Source: Primulina eburnea (lineage: Eukaryota; Streptophyta; Magnoliopsida; Lamiales; Gesneriaceae). Taken from it: a stretch of DNA of 64,000 bases. The stretch spans positions 19,418,056 through 19,482,055 of the forward strand of contig NC_133108.1 of NCBI RefSeq assembly GCF_022965805.1. Reading direction: 5' to 3'. The translations under genes and the position numbers were made by a program. The notes under the pieces are model-generated. The model saw only the letters and a program-made list of their open reading frames with translations. It searched no databases and was not told the DNA's origin. Of this stretch, positions 34,615-45,481 are shown piece after piece (position 1 is the stretch's first letter; every line of letters starts with the position of its first letter).

Positions 34615-34749
34615 GAAGTTTCTGCCCAAATACTTGTAACAAGTGCAACGACGCCCGGCCTTGTCATATCGGTTCATTTGAGTTCTTATAACGTTAATCA
34701 TGCCAATTAATCAACATCTGATTAAAATGATCAAATTTCGGGCATTACA

Positions 34750-34766
34750 TTTCTCCCCCTGTTAGA
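34750..34766 (-). promoter_or_regulatory. TRG-W polypurine tract
   Basis: The minus strand reads AACAGGGGGAGAAA immediately before the 3' LTR, next to the 'gttcgaggacgaactcagat' block shared with TRG-X. Confidence 0.85.
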
Positions 34767-37190
34767 TCTGAGTTCGTCCTCGAACTTACAAGCAATCCAT
34801 TCAGATATAATAGAAGAAATGTATACAGAGTTTAACATCCAAACTCCTCTCTTAATGAATCCATTCTGAAATCTCTTTCTTGAATCAATCTCTGATTTCA
34901 ATTCTGGAATAAAACTTCATAAAGTATACTATTCAAATACTTCTTAAACTAACTCTGACAGAATCTATCTTGCCATGTTGGTTATACAACATCCGTATAA
35001 ACCAATCACAGTTCATAACAAAACAATACTAGCAGTTGTTATCAAACCTGTTAATCCCAATCAAGGACATATGAAATCTTCAGTTTCAAATACCAAGCAT
35101 CATCATCCGATGTTGGTTTCTTTAATCTGTCCATTCTGAACTGTCTTGATAACTATTGTCATGCAATAAGTCATATAGTGACAATAAATCATAACAACTA
35201 GTGCTAACATCCAGCACTAAAACTCTACCAATATCTGTCAGTATCTGAATCATACACTCTGACTACCTGTCAATCTGTGAATAATCTGTGAAAGAGTTCA
35301 TGATATCTTCTATCACAAATACAAACTCAATCTAAATCACAATCTGATATACTCTATCTCAACATTCTGTTGATTCTGATCATTCCTCTGACATCAATCT
35401 GTGTCATCAAGTTCATTTTGTACGTTATCTGGTACAAACTAATTGATATAGATTGAACAATCTGTCAATCATAATCATATTATCTTACCATTTGAAGAAA
35501 AATGGCGGTAATGTCATTACTAAAGCCATAGAAATGTACTCCCATTTCTATTCCGAAACATACCAATTCTGTAATAATCTTCTGATTTTTATCTTTTTGG
35601 CTTCTTCTGTTAGCAATTCAGACTTATCAGTACAATTTCTGCCAACCTTTCTGTACAATTTCTGCCATAACTGATCTACTCTGTTTATATCACAATTATC
35701 TGTTCGAATATAATACATTCACACACATCTGAATGAAAACTGAACCCACTACTGTGCATTTCTGACACTATCTGTGCTTTCAGATTCGAACTATTCTATA
35801 TAAACAATTCAGTTAATAACATAAAATAAAGAAGAAATACCTACCTGGTATTAGGCACTGACTACAGATATCAAATTCTGTTATACAATTCGGAAATATT
35901 CTGATATCATAAGATAATCAATCTGATACACACACAAATCACATATTGGTTGCTCTGATTGAAACCCTGTTCTGATTATCGAAATACATACAACCTATAC
36001 AGATCTAGTGAGTTTAAGAAACTCATAAAACAGCTATTTCTGGCAATATTGATAATTCTGACTACTGATCAATCTTCACAGTGCCCAAATCATCTGCCAT
36101 ACCTTATCTGCAATTAGAATATGCTCCCAAACAATATCAGATGTCTCAAATACTGATTTAGATCAATCATAATACGCAAGCAGATATAACATAATAAGGG
36201 AATAAGAGAATAAGAAAATCTGTAAAACTCAGCAATTCTGACTTTCTGACATTTCTGCTAATTCTGATATATCTGTTACCTGTGTCGTTTACAGTCGCTG
36301 ATTTCTGTCTCAACTGTGCACATAAATCGGTATACAAACTGCAGATATCACATATTCTGAATACAATCTGTTTCAATTATGATTCATACCTGACTAATTT
36401 CTGTATACAATAATCACTGTTCTCTGAATATTCAATAAAATCTTCAAATATTCCATTTAATCAATCAGATGCTGTTAACATATCAAATATCATAGATATA
36501 ACAAGCATAAAATCATCAGAATATCTCTGAATTTAAGAGTTAGCAATCTGTACCCTTCTCTTAATCTTCAATATCATTCTGTACTGAATTCTAATATATA
36601 ACCATTACCTGGTATCGATTCAATTCTGAAATCTACCTTTCTGATAGAAAGCAAATCTAAAATATGATATGACAAACATTAGTCAACTCATCTATCACTG
36701 GCAAATCTGCCAATGCTAGGCTCGATTTCAGTAGATCTACTGAATACATAAGGATGCAATCTGCTCCTTTCTGTATTAATCGAGTCATATACAATACAGA
36801 TATCACAGGAATTCTAAATCTAGAATCCTTATTGTGGTATCTCCACTGATCAGTCATCTCTGGTCTGAATCTTACCAATTCTGGAACAATTTCTACAATA
36901 TCTCTGTACTTGTTTAGCATTATATGTCAATAATGAAATCGAAATCATATATCACAAGTACATCATAATCTAACCCAATCCCGGGTTCATCTCACTGTAG
37001 TATATAACATGTCACAGAGATCTCTGATATCAACATATTCCTCAACAACCAAGAAATCAATACTACAGTATAATCAGATCCAACATATAATGCATATCTC
37101 CATGCAACTCAGTCACAGATACTCATAAAGAATGCATTAGTATATATCAATACATATGCAATATAATCATAAAGAATAGTACCTGTTACT
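34767..37190 (-). pseudogene. TRG-W decayed pol remnant
   Basis: Collinear with the TRG-X remnant in inverse orientation (for example the 'ccatttttcttcaaatgg...acattac' and 'cagagtgtatgattcagata' stretches). Protease-linker scraps lie near 36780-36920 ('[26 protein letters not shown]', 'KDSRFRIP'). No RT, RNase H or integrase catalytic motif survives in a usable frame. Confidence 0.8.
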
Positions 37191-37193
37191 ATG

Positions 37194-38081
37194 TTACCCA
37201 ATGTGACCTGGATCTGTCCCTCGATCACCATATCCAGATGGTCCAGCCCCCTGAAATCTTCGAGGACCTCTCTGGGGACAAACTCTAGCAAAGTGTCCTC
37301 GCTGTCTGCAGATATGGCAACTACCAGATACTCCCTGGCATTGCTCTGTGAGGTGTCTCCCACCGCAAGTCCTGCAATACACTCCAGTATCTCTGGGACT
37401 AGGACTGCTGGAGCTAGAGGAACCACTTCCCAATTTCTTGAATGACATCTTTCGAGCTTTCAGCAATTCTTGCTTTCCACTCGTACTGCCTCGATCGAAT
37501 CGAAGAGGGGATTGCTGGGTGTGGGGTGGCTTCACGCACAACCTCCCTAGCTGTCTAATCAGACTCGCCTCCGCCCTCTTTGCTTTACTCAAGACATCAG
37601 CAAAATGATAAGGTTGCTGCATGTTCATCAATGCAACTATCTCTGAATTCAATCCTCTGACGAACTGATTCACTACAGCTTCGTCATTTCCAGTCAAATG
37701 AGGAGCAAAATGCAGTAGCGTAGAGAATTTTGCAACATAATCTTCAACATTCAGTTGACCTTGTCTCAAATTCTCAAATTCTGCTCTTTTGTCCTCCCGG
37801 TATGAAACTGAGAAAAATCTTTGATAGAATTCAGCTTTAAAGACTTCCCACGTGATCACAGTACCACGTAGTGCTAATATTCCTTTGATTGTAATCCACC
37901 AACTTCTGGCAGCCTCTTGTAATTGGTGAAATACCAATTTAACTCTCTGGTCATCTGTACAATCCAGTAGATTAAACAATATCTCTATGTCATCAACCCA
38001 GTCCTGACACTTTTCAGACGTCTCTGTACCACTCAGAATCGGCGGCTGAAATAACTGAAATTCTGCCAACTTTACTTCCAT
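37194..38081 (-). CDS. gag: TRG-W Gag (295 aa)
   Basis: Capsid/nucleocapsid protein closely similar to TRG-X Gag, from 'WVDDIEILFNLLDCTDDQRVKLVFHQL' through the 'ITWEVFKAEFYQRFFSVSYREDKRAEF' region to a CCHC knuckle CHICRQRGHFARVC at about 255-268, followed by a 27-residue Gly-rich tail absent from TRG-X. The first ATG is at 38081. The frame is open further upstream, and the ancestral start seen in GYP-Y is again ATA here (about 38151). The frame is uninterrupted although pol is lost. The product should form virus-like particles in the cytoplasm by analogy with Ty3-type Gag; that is family knowledge, not visible here. Confidence 0.88.
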   Translation of the reverse strand: MEVKLAEFQLFQPPILSGTETSEKCQDWVDDIEILFNLLDCTDDQRVKLVFHQLQEAARSWWITIKGILALRGTVITWEVFKAEFYQRFFSVSYREDKRAEFENLRQGQLNVEDYVAKFSTLLHFAPHLTGNDEAVVNQFVRGLNSEIVALMNMQQPYHFADVLSKAKRAEASLIRQLGRLCVKPPHTQQSPLRFDRGSTSGKQELLKARKMSFKKLGSGSSSSSSPSPRDTGVYCRTCGGRHLTEQCQGVSGSCHICRQRGHFARVCPQRGPRRFQGAGPSGYGDRGTDPGHIG

Positions 38082-38496
38082 CTGAGTTTCTGATGCATCT
38101 ATCTGTTCAGACGAAGTACTACCTCTCTCTGGAATTCTCCGAGGAGGTATATCTGAATATCAAACCGATTAGTACACAAGCTATACCATCTGTCTCAGCC
38201 CTCCTCTGATCATATACCTCTGATTCAGACTCGGTTCTGATCCAGGCTTAGTAATTACATGCTGCAAACAACTCAGATAACAAGCAACATGTAATAGGGA
38301 AAGCAATAAATCATGCTAGCACACACAATGTAAGTCCACATTGAAATAATTTTCATGCTAGCAATCACATGCAAGGAAAGAAAATTCAATCTACCCCGCT
38401 CATTCTCTTCTATCTCAATCTAAAAGATCTATCAGCTCTGCCTATCTCAATCTAAAGGATCTATCGCTCTGATTATCTCAGTCCAAAGGATCTATC

Positions 38497-38508
38497 GCTC
38501 TGATACCA
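38497..38508 (-). promoter_or_regulatory. TRG-W primer-binding site
   Basis: The minus strand reads TGGTATCAGAGC five bases after the 5' LTR end (spacer ACAGG), a perfect tRNA-iMet match. Confidence 0.93.
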
Positions 38509-38513
38509 CCTGT

Positions 38514-40580
38514 TGTGGGGACCCGGACGCTGATCTTTCTCCTTAATCATCTTTGGGATTTAATTATCAGTTCTGATAAACAGGGTCTAAAAATTTTCTT
38601 TTTAAATCATAACTGCGGAAGGTAATGGAATCTAAATACTATACATGTCTGTATATAAAAATACAAATTCAGTATTAAAATACAATAATGTACAACATTC
38701 TAATCTAAGGTTCACTACTAAAATTCTAGTAGTAAAATCCAATCTACTGCAAGTCCGGAATCACCACGCTAACTCGTCTTCTCTCATCGTCATCTCGACC
38801 CTGATCCAGCCCCACCTGTTGTCTTGCACACATACAAAACACGACAACAGCCGGATAACTCCGGTGAGAATAAATCCCAGTATAAAACATGGTAAGCATG
38901 TATATAAACACACTAGTTCATAAACCATGCGATCATGTATAAACACAATATATTTCATAATCTATGAAATAAATCAAATAAGCATGCAACTCAAATCAGA
39001 TAAACATGCATATAAACAATCTAAATCATAAAATATGCTAGCACAACTGAAAGCAATAACGATGGGTCCCATGATCTAGGAGCCACATCCATATGAACAT
39101 GAGGTCTTAATCAAATCATGTCTAGACTTGACTCGATCTATAACTCTAGGGATCCCGGTGTGAATAAGACGTCACTACCTACCCTCCAATCGGGGTAATG
39201 TACGTGTCATTCCTAGACTTCGGTCTGAGCTGTATCAACGGCGGCAATAAGAGTAATACCTACTCCTATACTGAGATACACCGAAACGTCTAGCTATTTG
39301 ACAATGCCTGTCAGAGACTCTCCTATCTTAGATGCAATGAATATCAATATGTAAACAAAGTATAATCATATTCACATCTGAATATCACACTGATCATACA
39401 TGCTTGAATACACTTCTGAAATCAAAGCATAAACATGTTAAAAGATTGAATATAATGCTATACACAATTCATAAACATGTTACAATATATCTAATAATAC
39501 TAGTATGTGATTTTGGTTGGGAAACTCAAATAATATCTTATTTGAGTTATGCTTCCCGAATATCACATGAATCATACCTTTGTCTTCCTGATCTGACGAA
39601 GACGATGTCTCGAATCTGTCCATATCAAATCTGAAACGACAATATCGAATACTCTGTATCAGTGAATAACTCAATATACAGTCTGTTCTGAACAATACTC
39701 AACTCTGAATCTACTCTGATCAATATCTGAACAAAATACAATCTAATTCATAACACCGACACATGGTATAATTTCTTCAGTTTGATTCCACAGATATACT
39801 GAATACTCTACTCAGAGCACATGAGAATAATCATTTCTTCATTCTGGAATCAAGAACAGTACCAATCTAGTGTTCAATCTCAGTCAAGATCTTCTGAAAT
39901 TCATAACAATTGTATAAACATTCTGTTTCTCAATCTGACTTCGATTCTACGATGTCTAACATGACAAGAACATCATATATGAATCCTATTCAATTCTGAC
40001 CATAGCATAATTTCAAAACATGTCTAAACGTAACAAAACTTACGTCCAATTGTAGCCTGCGTTGATAGGAACACAGTACTGAAGTCAGATCTAAAATCTA
40101 ACGGACGGATTTCTCGAAAAAGGCGTAAGGATTTTCAACTCTTATTCTAAACCATTTTTCTCGATCCTTGTTCTGATTTCTCAGGGATTACAAATGTTTA
40201 TATGTATATATATATATATCCGTCTTGCATGAAATTGAAACGTGGCTACCTCTCATGATTTTCGGGTGGCGCTCGAGCGGTGCAAATCTACCGCTCGAGC
40301 GCAGTACCTTCTGTCCAGAATTTCCAAGACGCGCCCTTGGCGCTCGGGCGGTCGAAATCTACCGCCCGGGCGCCGAACCTTCTGTCCGAGCAATAATTTG
40401 TGATGCATTGGCGCTCGGGCGGTGCTTTTCTACCGCTCGAGCGCCGAAGTTTCTACCCAAATACTTGTAACAAGTGCAACGACGCCCGGCCTTGTCATAT
40501 CGGTTCATTTGAGTTCTTATAACGTTAATCATGCCAATTAATCAACATCTGATTAAAATGATCAAATTTCGGGCATTACA
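38514..40580 (-). repeat. TRG-W 5' LTR
   Basis: 2067 bp, about 99% identical to 32687-34749, including the three hairpins. Only the TA-repeat length differs notably. Confidence 0.93.
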
Positions 40581-40585
40581 GTATT

Positions 40586-41398
40586 CATGCATTAAGATAG
40601 GAAAGTCTGCGAGATCATCCAGACTTCTAGACGTTCGGCGATATCACAGCTTAGGAGAAGATCACCGCCCCTATTGTAGATGTGGATACAGATCAGGCCG
40701 AAGTCTAGGAATAAGACGTACCGTCACCCCGATTGGAGAGTAGGTGATAGATCGTCTTATTCACCCCGGGATCCCTAGAGTTATAGATCGAGTCAAGTCT
40801 AGACATGATTTGATTAGGACTTCATGCTTATATGGATGTGGCTCCTAGATCATGGGACCCATCGTTATTGCTTTCATTTGTGCTAGCATGTTTTATGATT
40901 TAGATTGTTTATATGCATGTTTATCTGATGTGAGTTGCATGCTTAATTTCATAGATTATGAAATATATTGTGTTTATACATGACGGCATGTTTTATGAAT
41001 TAGTTTGTTTATATACATGCTTACCATGTTTTATACTGGGATTTATTCTCACCGGAGTTATCCGGCTGTTGTCTTGTTTTGTATGTGTGCATGACAACAG
41101 GTGGGGCTGGATCAGGGTCGAGATGACGATGAGAGAAGACGAGTTAGCGTGGTGATTCCGGACTTGTAGCAGACTTGGTTTATTACTTGAATTTAGTAAT
41201 TGAACCTTAGACTTAGGTTGTACAGTATTGTACTTTTCTACTGAACTGTAGGTTTTATACAGAAATTTATATTGTTTAGATTCCATTACCTTCCGTAGTT
41301 ACATATTAAAAAGAAAAATTTTTAGACCCTGTTTATCAGAACTGATAATTAAATCCCAATAATGAGTAATGAGAAAGATCAGCGTCCGGGTCCCCACA
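40586..41398 (+). repeat. TRG-X 3' LTR, remaining part
   Basis: Continues from 32686 and matches 26864-27676 of the 5' LTR, ending CCGGGTCCCCACA. It is followed by TSD AACTA and then the inverted Tekay solo LTR. Confidence 0.92.
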
Positions 41399-42038
41399 AA
41401 CTAATTGCATGCAATCTCTGACTATGTATCTATCAATCCATAAAACATTTGAATTTTCTCTTTGGCATTATAAAAAACACTTTGAATACACTATTCTCTT
41501 GTATTCCCTTTTTAAGCAATTGAGGCATATACAAGCCTCTACTCTACAACACATTGAGTCAATACATACTATGAATCAAATGGAAGGGAATAGCATAATA
41601 AAACTCTTGAAAAAAACAATACATATAGAATCATGTGAGCACAATAAATGAGATTCCACTTACAACCACTTGAAACCTTGGTTCTAAACTCTTGGTTGAA
41701 ATCCTACAACAATAAACCATAAATCACACCATTAACAACTCAATAATCAAACACCCATGTCAATTAACCCATAAATCCAACCAAATCAACAAACCCATAT
41801 CACATCTCCTCCAAACAAAGAAATAACTAAACCAAAAGACTTACCTTAGCTCTTTGAACAACCAAGAACCTTGATCTCAACTCAAATCACCAACTAAGAG
41901 CTTGTATAAAAGAAAAGAAAGGAAGAAAATGAGAGAACCCTAGTCTCCAAGGAGAGAAATCGAAAATGGGAAGAAAGGAAATGAGGGAAAGTGAACCAAT
42001 CATCCAATTATATCACTTAAAATCTCGAGCTAGGCGCG

Positions 42039-42267
42039 ACCGCGGGTGCGCTCCTATCTCTACCGCGGGTGCGCTGAGCTCACGGCCTCCCAACCAAAAT
42101 TCTGAAATCGACGACCGTGGGTGCGGTCCTAACATTACCGCGGGTGCGGTGCCTTCACCGCGGGTGCGGTACCAATACACCGCGGGTGCGGTGTGTCTAC
42201 GGCATTTCTACACAAAATGTTGTAATCAAGACCGCGGGTGCGCTGCTGCAAGGACCGCGGGTGTGGT
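42039..42267 (-). promoter_or_regulatory. Phased GC-box array in the Tekay solo LTR
   Basis: Inverted boxes (ACCGCGGGTGCGGT on the plus strand) start at 42039, 42062, 42114, 42137, 42157, 42179, 42231 and 42254: spacings 23, 52, 23, 20, 22, 52, 23. This is the same four-pair layout as TEK-1. Confidence 0.8.
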
Positions 42268-42483
42268 CTGGTCACGGCCAAGAACAATACTAAAGCAACT
42301 AAAATCGAACCGAAACGCTGATACTAAACATCCACCATCCATGAACATCAACAATACCACAAAATAATAATAACCAACCATACTAAAACCAATAAACACA
42401 ACTCTTAACATCTAAACCAAATAACCCAATAATCATACGAAACTTAAACCGTACCGTACACCGGGCTAGGCTATTACCGAAGG

Positions 42484-43776
42484 CACCGCACCAGCGGCAA
42501 TGTTAGGACCGCACCCGCGGTCGTCAATTTCAGATTTTTGGTTATGATGCCGTGAGCTTAGCGCACCCGCGGTAGAGGTAAGAGCGCACCCGCGGTCGCG
42601 CACAGTGAAGTCGTGTTTCGAGATTTTAAGTGATATAATTGGATGATTGGTTCACTTTTTCCTCATTCTTTCCTCCTCTTTTCTCGATTTTGCTCTCAAG
42701 GGTGACCTAGGGTTCCATTTTCTTCCTTTCTTTTCTTTAATCCAAGCTCTTAGTTGGATTATTGAGTTGAGATCGAAGTTCTTCTTGGTTCTAGGAAGCT
42801 AAGGTAAGCTTTTGGTATGGTTATTTCTTGGTTTTGGAGTAAGAGATGATATGGGTTTGTTGAATGTGTTGGTTTTATGGATTAATTGGCATGGGTTCTT
42901 GGTTATTGAGTTGTTAATGGTGTGATTTATGGTTTATTGTTGTAGGATTTCAACCAAGGGTTTAGATTGGAGGTTTCAAGTGGTTGTAAATGGAATATCA
43001 TCCTTTGTGCTCACATGATACTATATGTATTGTTTTTCAATGGTTTTAATGTGTTATTCCCTTCATTTGAATCGTGTTTATGTATTGATTCACTTGTTAT
43101 GTTTATTGGAGGCATTTTATGTCTCAATTATTAAAAAGGGAATAGAAGAGGAAAGAGTTTGCAAAGTGTTTGTTTAAATGCCAAAGAGAGAATTCAAATT
43201 GATTTATGGATTGATAGATACATAGTCAGAGATTGCATGCAATTAGTTGATCAACGACCATAAACTTATATCCATCAGAGTTGTCGATTTATATCGATGG
43301 GATATAGGTAAGAGACAGAGATAATATATAGATGTCAATCCATATTAGAGAAAAGAGAAATACCATCGTTATTATTATTCATGCTATGATATTCACATTT
43401 CAGAGTTGATGGTATTTACGTTTTTAAATCTATGATTTTCAGAGTATGCTATGTCTATTGCTATGTAAGAGTTCCACTTACTGAGTTTTATACTCATTTC
43501 AGTTATTTCATGTGATGCAGATCAGAGTGACGGGCCAGGACGTTGATTGTGGGCCGGAGTCATATGCATATTGATAAGGAGGAAGATGATATTTTGTTGG
43601 TATTTTCGGACATGATAATAGGAATGATATTTTGTATTTTTGTTATATCATTTGAATGATCATGTAATTACTTTTGATTGAAAATATTTTATGGTAATGT
43701 AATTTGAAACCTCCTTCCATTTGAAAGAAAATTTTAAATTCCGCTGTATTTTATTAAATTGGGTCGAGGTGTCACA
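42484..43776 (+). repeat. TEK-2 5' LTR, last part with boxes 5-8
   Basis: Boxes at 42485, 42508, 42560 and 42583 continue the phasing across the solo-LTR insertion (20 bp from box 4 once the insert and one TSD copy are removed). It ends GGGTCGAGGTGTCACA. Confidence 0.88.
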
Positions 43777-43781
43777 TTTAG

Positions 43782-43793
43782 TGGTATCAGAGC
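43782..43793 (+). promoter_or_regulatory. TEK-2 primer-binding site
   Basis: TGGTATCAGAGC after the spacer TTTAG, identical in position to TEK-1 and TEK-3. Confidence 0.93.
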
Positions 43794-43911
43794 ACCGTTC
43801 TTCGGACCAATGCATATGACTTCGTCTACTTTCAACAGTCCGGGGTATGTCTTCTTCTACATCTATTCATTGCTATTTATTGATTTGTATTTTGTGAGCA
43901 CATTGTAGAGT

Positions 43912-45481
43912 ATGCCTCCTAAGAGGAAAGCCGTAGAGGGTGAGGATAGTTCTTCCTCTAGAGTTGTCGATGAGTTCGGCAAGTTGTTGAAAGAGCAAGC
44001 CAAGGTCCATAGGGAGCAGATCCAGCAGTTGCTTCGTATGCAAGGTGCAGGCCAAGGCAGAGGTCAAGTGAGAGGCCAAGTAGCTCAAGCAGTTGGTACC
44101 GATGGCATCTATACTGCTTTCAAGAGGATGGATCCACCGGAATTTGCAGGAAGCACTGATCCGTTAGTGGCCGTAGAGTGGATCAAGGAACTTGAGGCTA
44201 TCTTTGATCATCTCAACTACGAGGACAAAGACAGAATCAGTTGTGCAGTGTTCATGCTAGTCAAGGCTGCACGTATTTGGTGGAATGCGACCAAGGTTAG
44301 TGTTGATCTACCGGCTTTGAAGTGGCAAGAGTTCACCGATCTTTTCTATGATAAGTATTTCCCAGATGCATTTCGAGCGCGGAAGGTGACTGAGTTCTAG
44401 GATCTTCGTCAGGGAGGCATGAATGTCGATGAATACATTTTGAAGTTCGAGGAGGGCTGTCTTTTTGCCCCATATATTGCTTCCAACAACAAGGACAAAG
44501 GTGCTCATTTCATCAGAGGCCTTAGAGCGGAGATCAGAAGAGATATCAACATGTCGAAGGCTGTGACATTCAAGGAGATTGTGTCTAAGGCGTTGTTGAC
44601 TGAGCAAGACGAGAAAGACATTGCCAGGGAGAGACAAGCGAGACAGCAGGCCATTGCTCATAGGGGTCAGGGTTCGAGTCAGCGAGACAAGGATCGTTTC
44701 AAGGGGAAAGGCAAGATAGAGCCGAGTCCTAAACCACCGGAAGTTCCTTTTGATCCCGAGAAGCCTTTGTGTCCCAAGTGTAGCAGGCATCATCGGGGAG
44801 AGTTCAGATTTGGTACTCATACTTTTTACCGTTGTGGCACTGCAGGACATATTGCCAAAGACTGTCCAAGAGGAGCGAGTAAAGATAAGGTTCAGGGTCG
44901 CATCTTTACCATGACGAAGGAAGATGATGGCAATAGGGAAGGTGTGCTCGCAAGTGCAGGTACTTCGCTGGTCCTTCCTTTTATTTCTTGTCTTGAGGCT
45001 GAGAAATTGTTGTGTAGAGGATGTGATGGGTTCTTGGCTTCTATTGTGGATGTGGATAAGATTATGAAATTGAATATTGATGATATTGATGTGGTGAGAG
45101 AGTTCTCTGATGTGTTTGAGGATGATGTTCCGGGTTTGCCGCCGGACAGAGATGTGGAGTTTGTGATTGATCTAGTTCTAGGTACGGTTCCTATTTCCAA
45201 GGCTCCGTATAGAATGGCCCCTTCAGAGATGAAGGAGTTGAAGACCAGTTGCAGGATCTTTTGGATAAAGGTTTCATTCCACCGAGTTCTTCGCCTTGGG
45301 GAGCTCCGGTTCTTTCCGTCAAGAAGAAAGACGGGTCGTTGCGCCTGTGTATTGATTACAGAGAGATCAACAAAGTGACTATCAAGAATAAGTATCCGTT
45401 GCCACAGATAGATGATTTGTTTGATCAGCTGCAAGGGGCTACCGTGTTTTCAAAGATTGATCTACGCTCCCGCTATTATCA
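43912..45481 (+). pseudogene. gag-pol: TEK-2 gag-pol, defective and cut within RT
   Basis: It opens MPPKRKAVEGED at 43912. Damage, in order: TAG at 44398-44400 where TEK-1 has Leu; the first Cys of the CCHC knuckle replaced by Phe ([11 protein letters not shown]); an in-frame deletion near 44925 that removes the whole protease block between 'TMTKE' and '[12 protein letters not shown]'; a one-base frameshift near 45246; then RT up to '[11 protein letters not shown]', broken at 45481 by the GYP-Y insertion before the catalytic FIDD. Similarity to TEK-1 is high throughout, so this is an older sibling. Confidence 0.92.

Larger units (their letters stand above)
32687..34749 (-). repeat. TRG-W 3' LTR
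   Basis: On the plus strand it runs TGTGGGGACCCGG...TTTCGGGCATTACA. It contains the three-hairpin array (34437-34614) and a TATA run at 34371-34388. It shares with the GYP-Y LTRs a conserved stretch around 33672 ('tgtgattttggttgggaaac'). Confidence 0.92.
32687..40580 (-). mobile_element. TRG-W, inverted gag-only relative of TRG-X
   Basis: The TSD GTATT lies at 32682-32686 and 40581-40585. The LTRs are 32687-34749 (3') and 38514-40580 (5'), about 2065 bp each. They differ at roughly 21 sites plus a TA-repeat length change, about 1%. The 3.76-kb interior mirrors TRG-X: PBS, gag, decayed pol, PPT. LTR termini match TRG-X (TGTAATGCCC...GCGTCCGGGTCCCCACA), but the upstream promoter boxes are different. 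Nested in the 3' LTR of TRG-X, so it is the younger of the two. Confidence 0.92.
25575..41398 (+). mobile_element. TRG-X, gag-only gypsy-type LTR retrotransposon
   Basis: The TSD AACTA lies at 25570-25574 and 41399-41403. The 5' LTR (25575-27676) and the 3' LTR (31398-32686 plus 40586-41398 after removal of TRG-W) both total 2102 bp and differ at roughly 22 sites (about 1%). The internal region is only 3.7 kb: PBS, a gag frame, a decayed pol remnant and PPT. With no working pol it must depend on enzymes supplied in trans. The organisation fits what has been called TR-GAG or a gag-retaining non-autonomous LTR element. Confidence 0.9.
25040..42478 (-). mobile_element. Inverted Tekay solo LTR (two pieces: 25040-25574 and 41404-42478)
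   Basis: The plus strand starts TGTGACACCTCGACCC (inverse of a Tekay LTR end) and finishes CCGGGCTAGGCTATTAC(C), with the TSD GAAGG at 25035-25039 and 42479-42483. The pieces total about 1610 bp, one LTR length, with no internal region. It is therefore a solo LTR left by recombination between the LTRs of a former complete element. Its last base is C where A is expected. TRG-X is inserted in it. The inverted box array lies at 42039-42267. Confidence 0.88.
16857..45481 (+). mobile_element. TEK-2, Tekay-type gypsy element, interrupted and truncated
   Basis: The 5' LTR begins TGTAATAGCCTAGCCC at 16857 with left flank TCAAT. After removal of TEK-1 and the inverted solo LTR, the 5' LTR pieces (16857-16915, 24753-25039, 42484-43776) total about 1.64 kb, the size of the other Tekay LTRs. 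PBS and gag-pol follow, broken at 45481 inside RT by the GYP-Y complex. Its remaining pol and 3' LTR are not in the window, so its right TSD cannot be checked. Confidence 0.88.
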
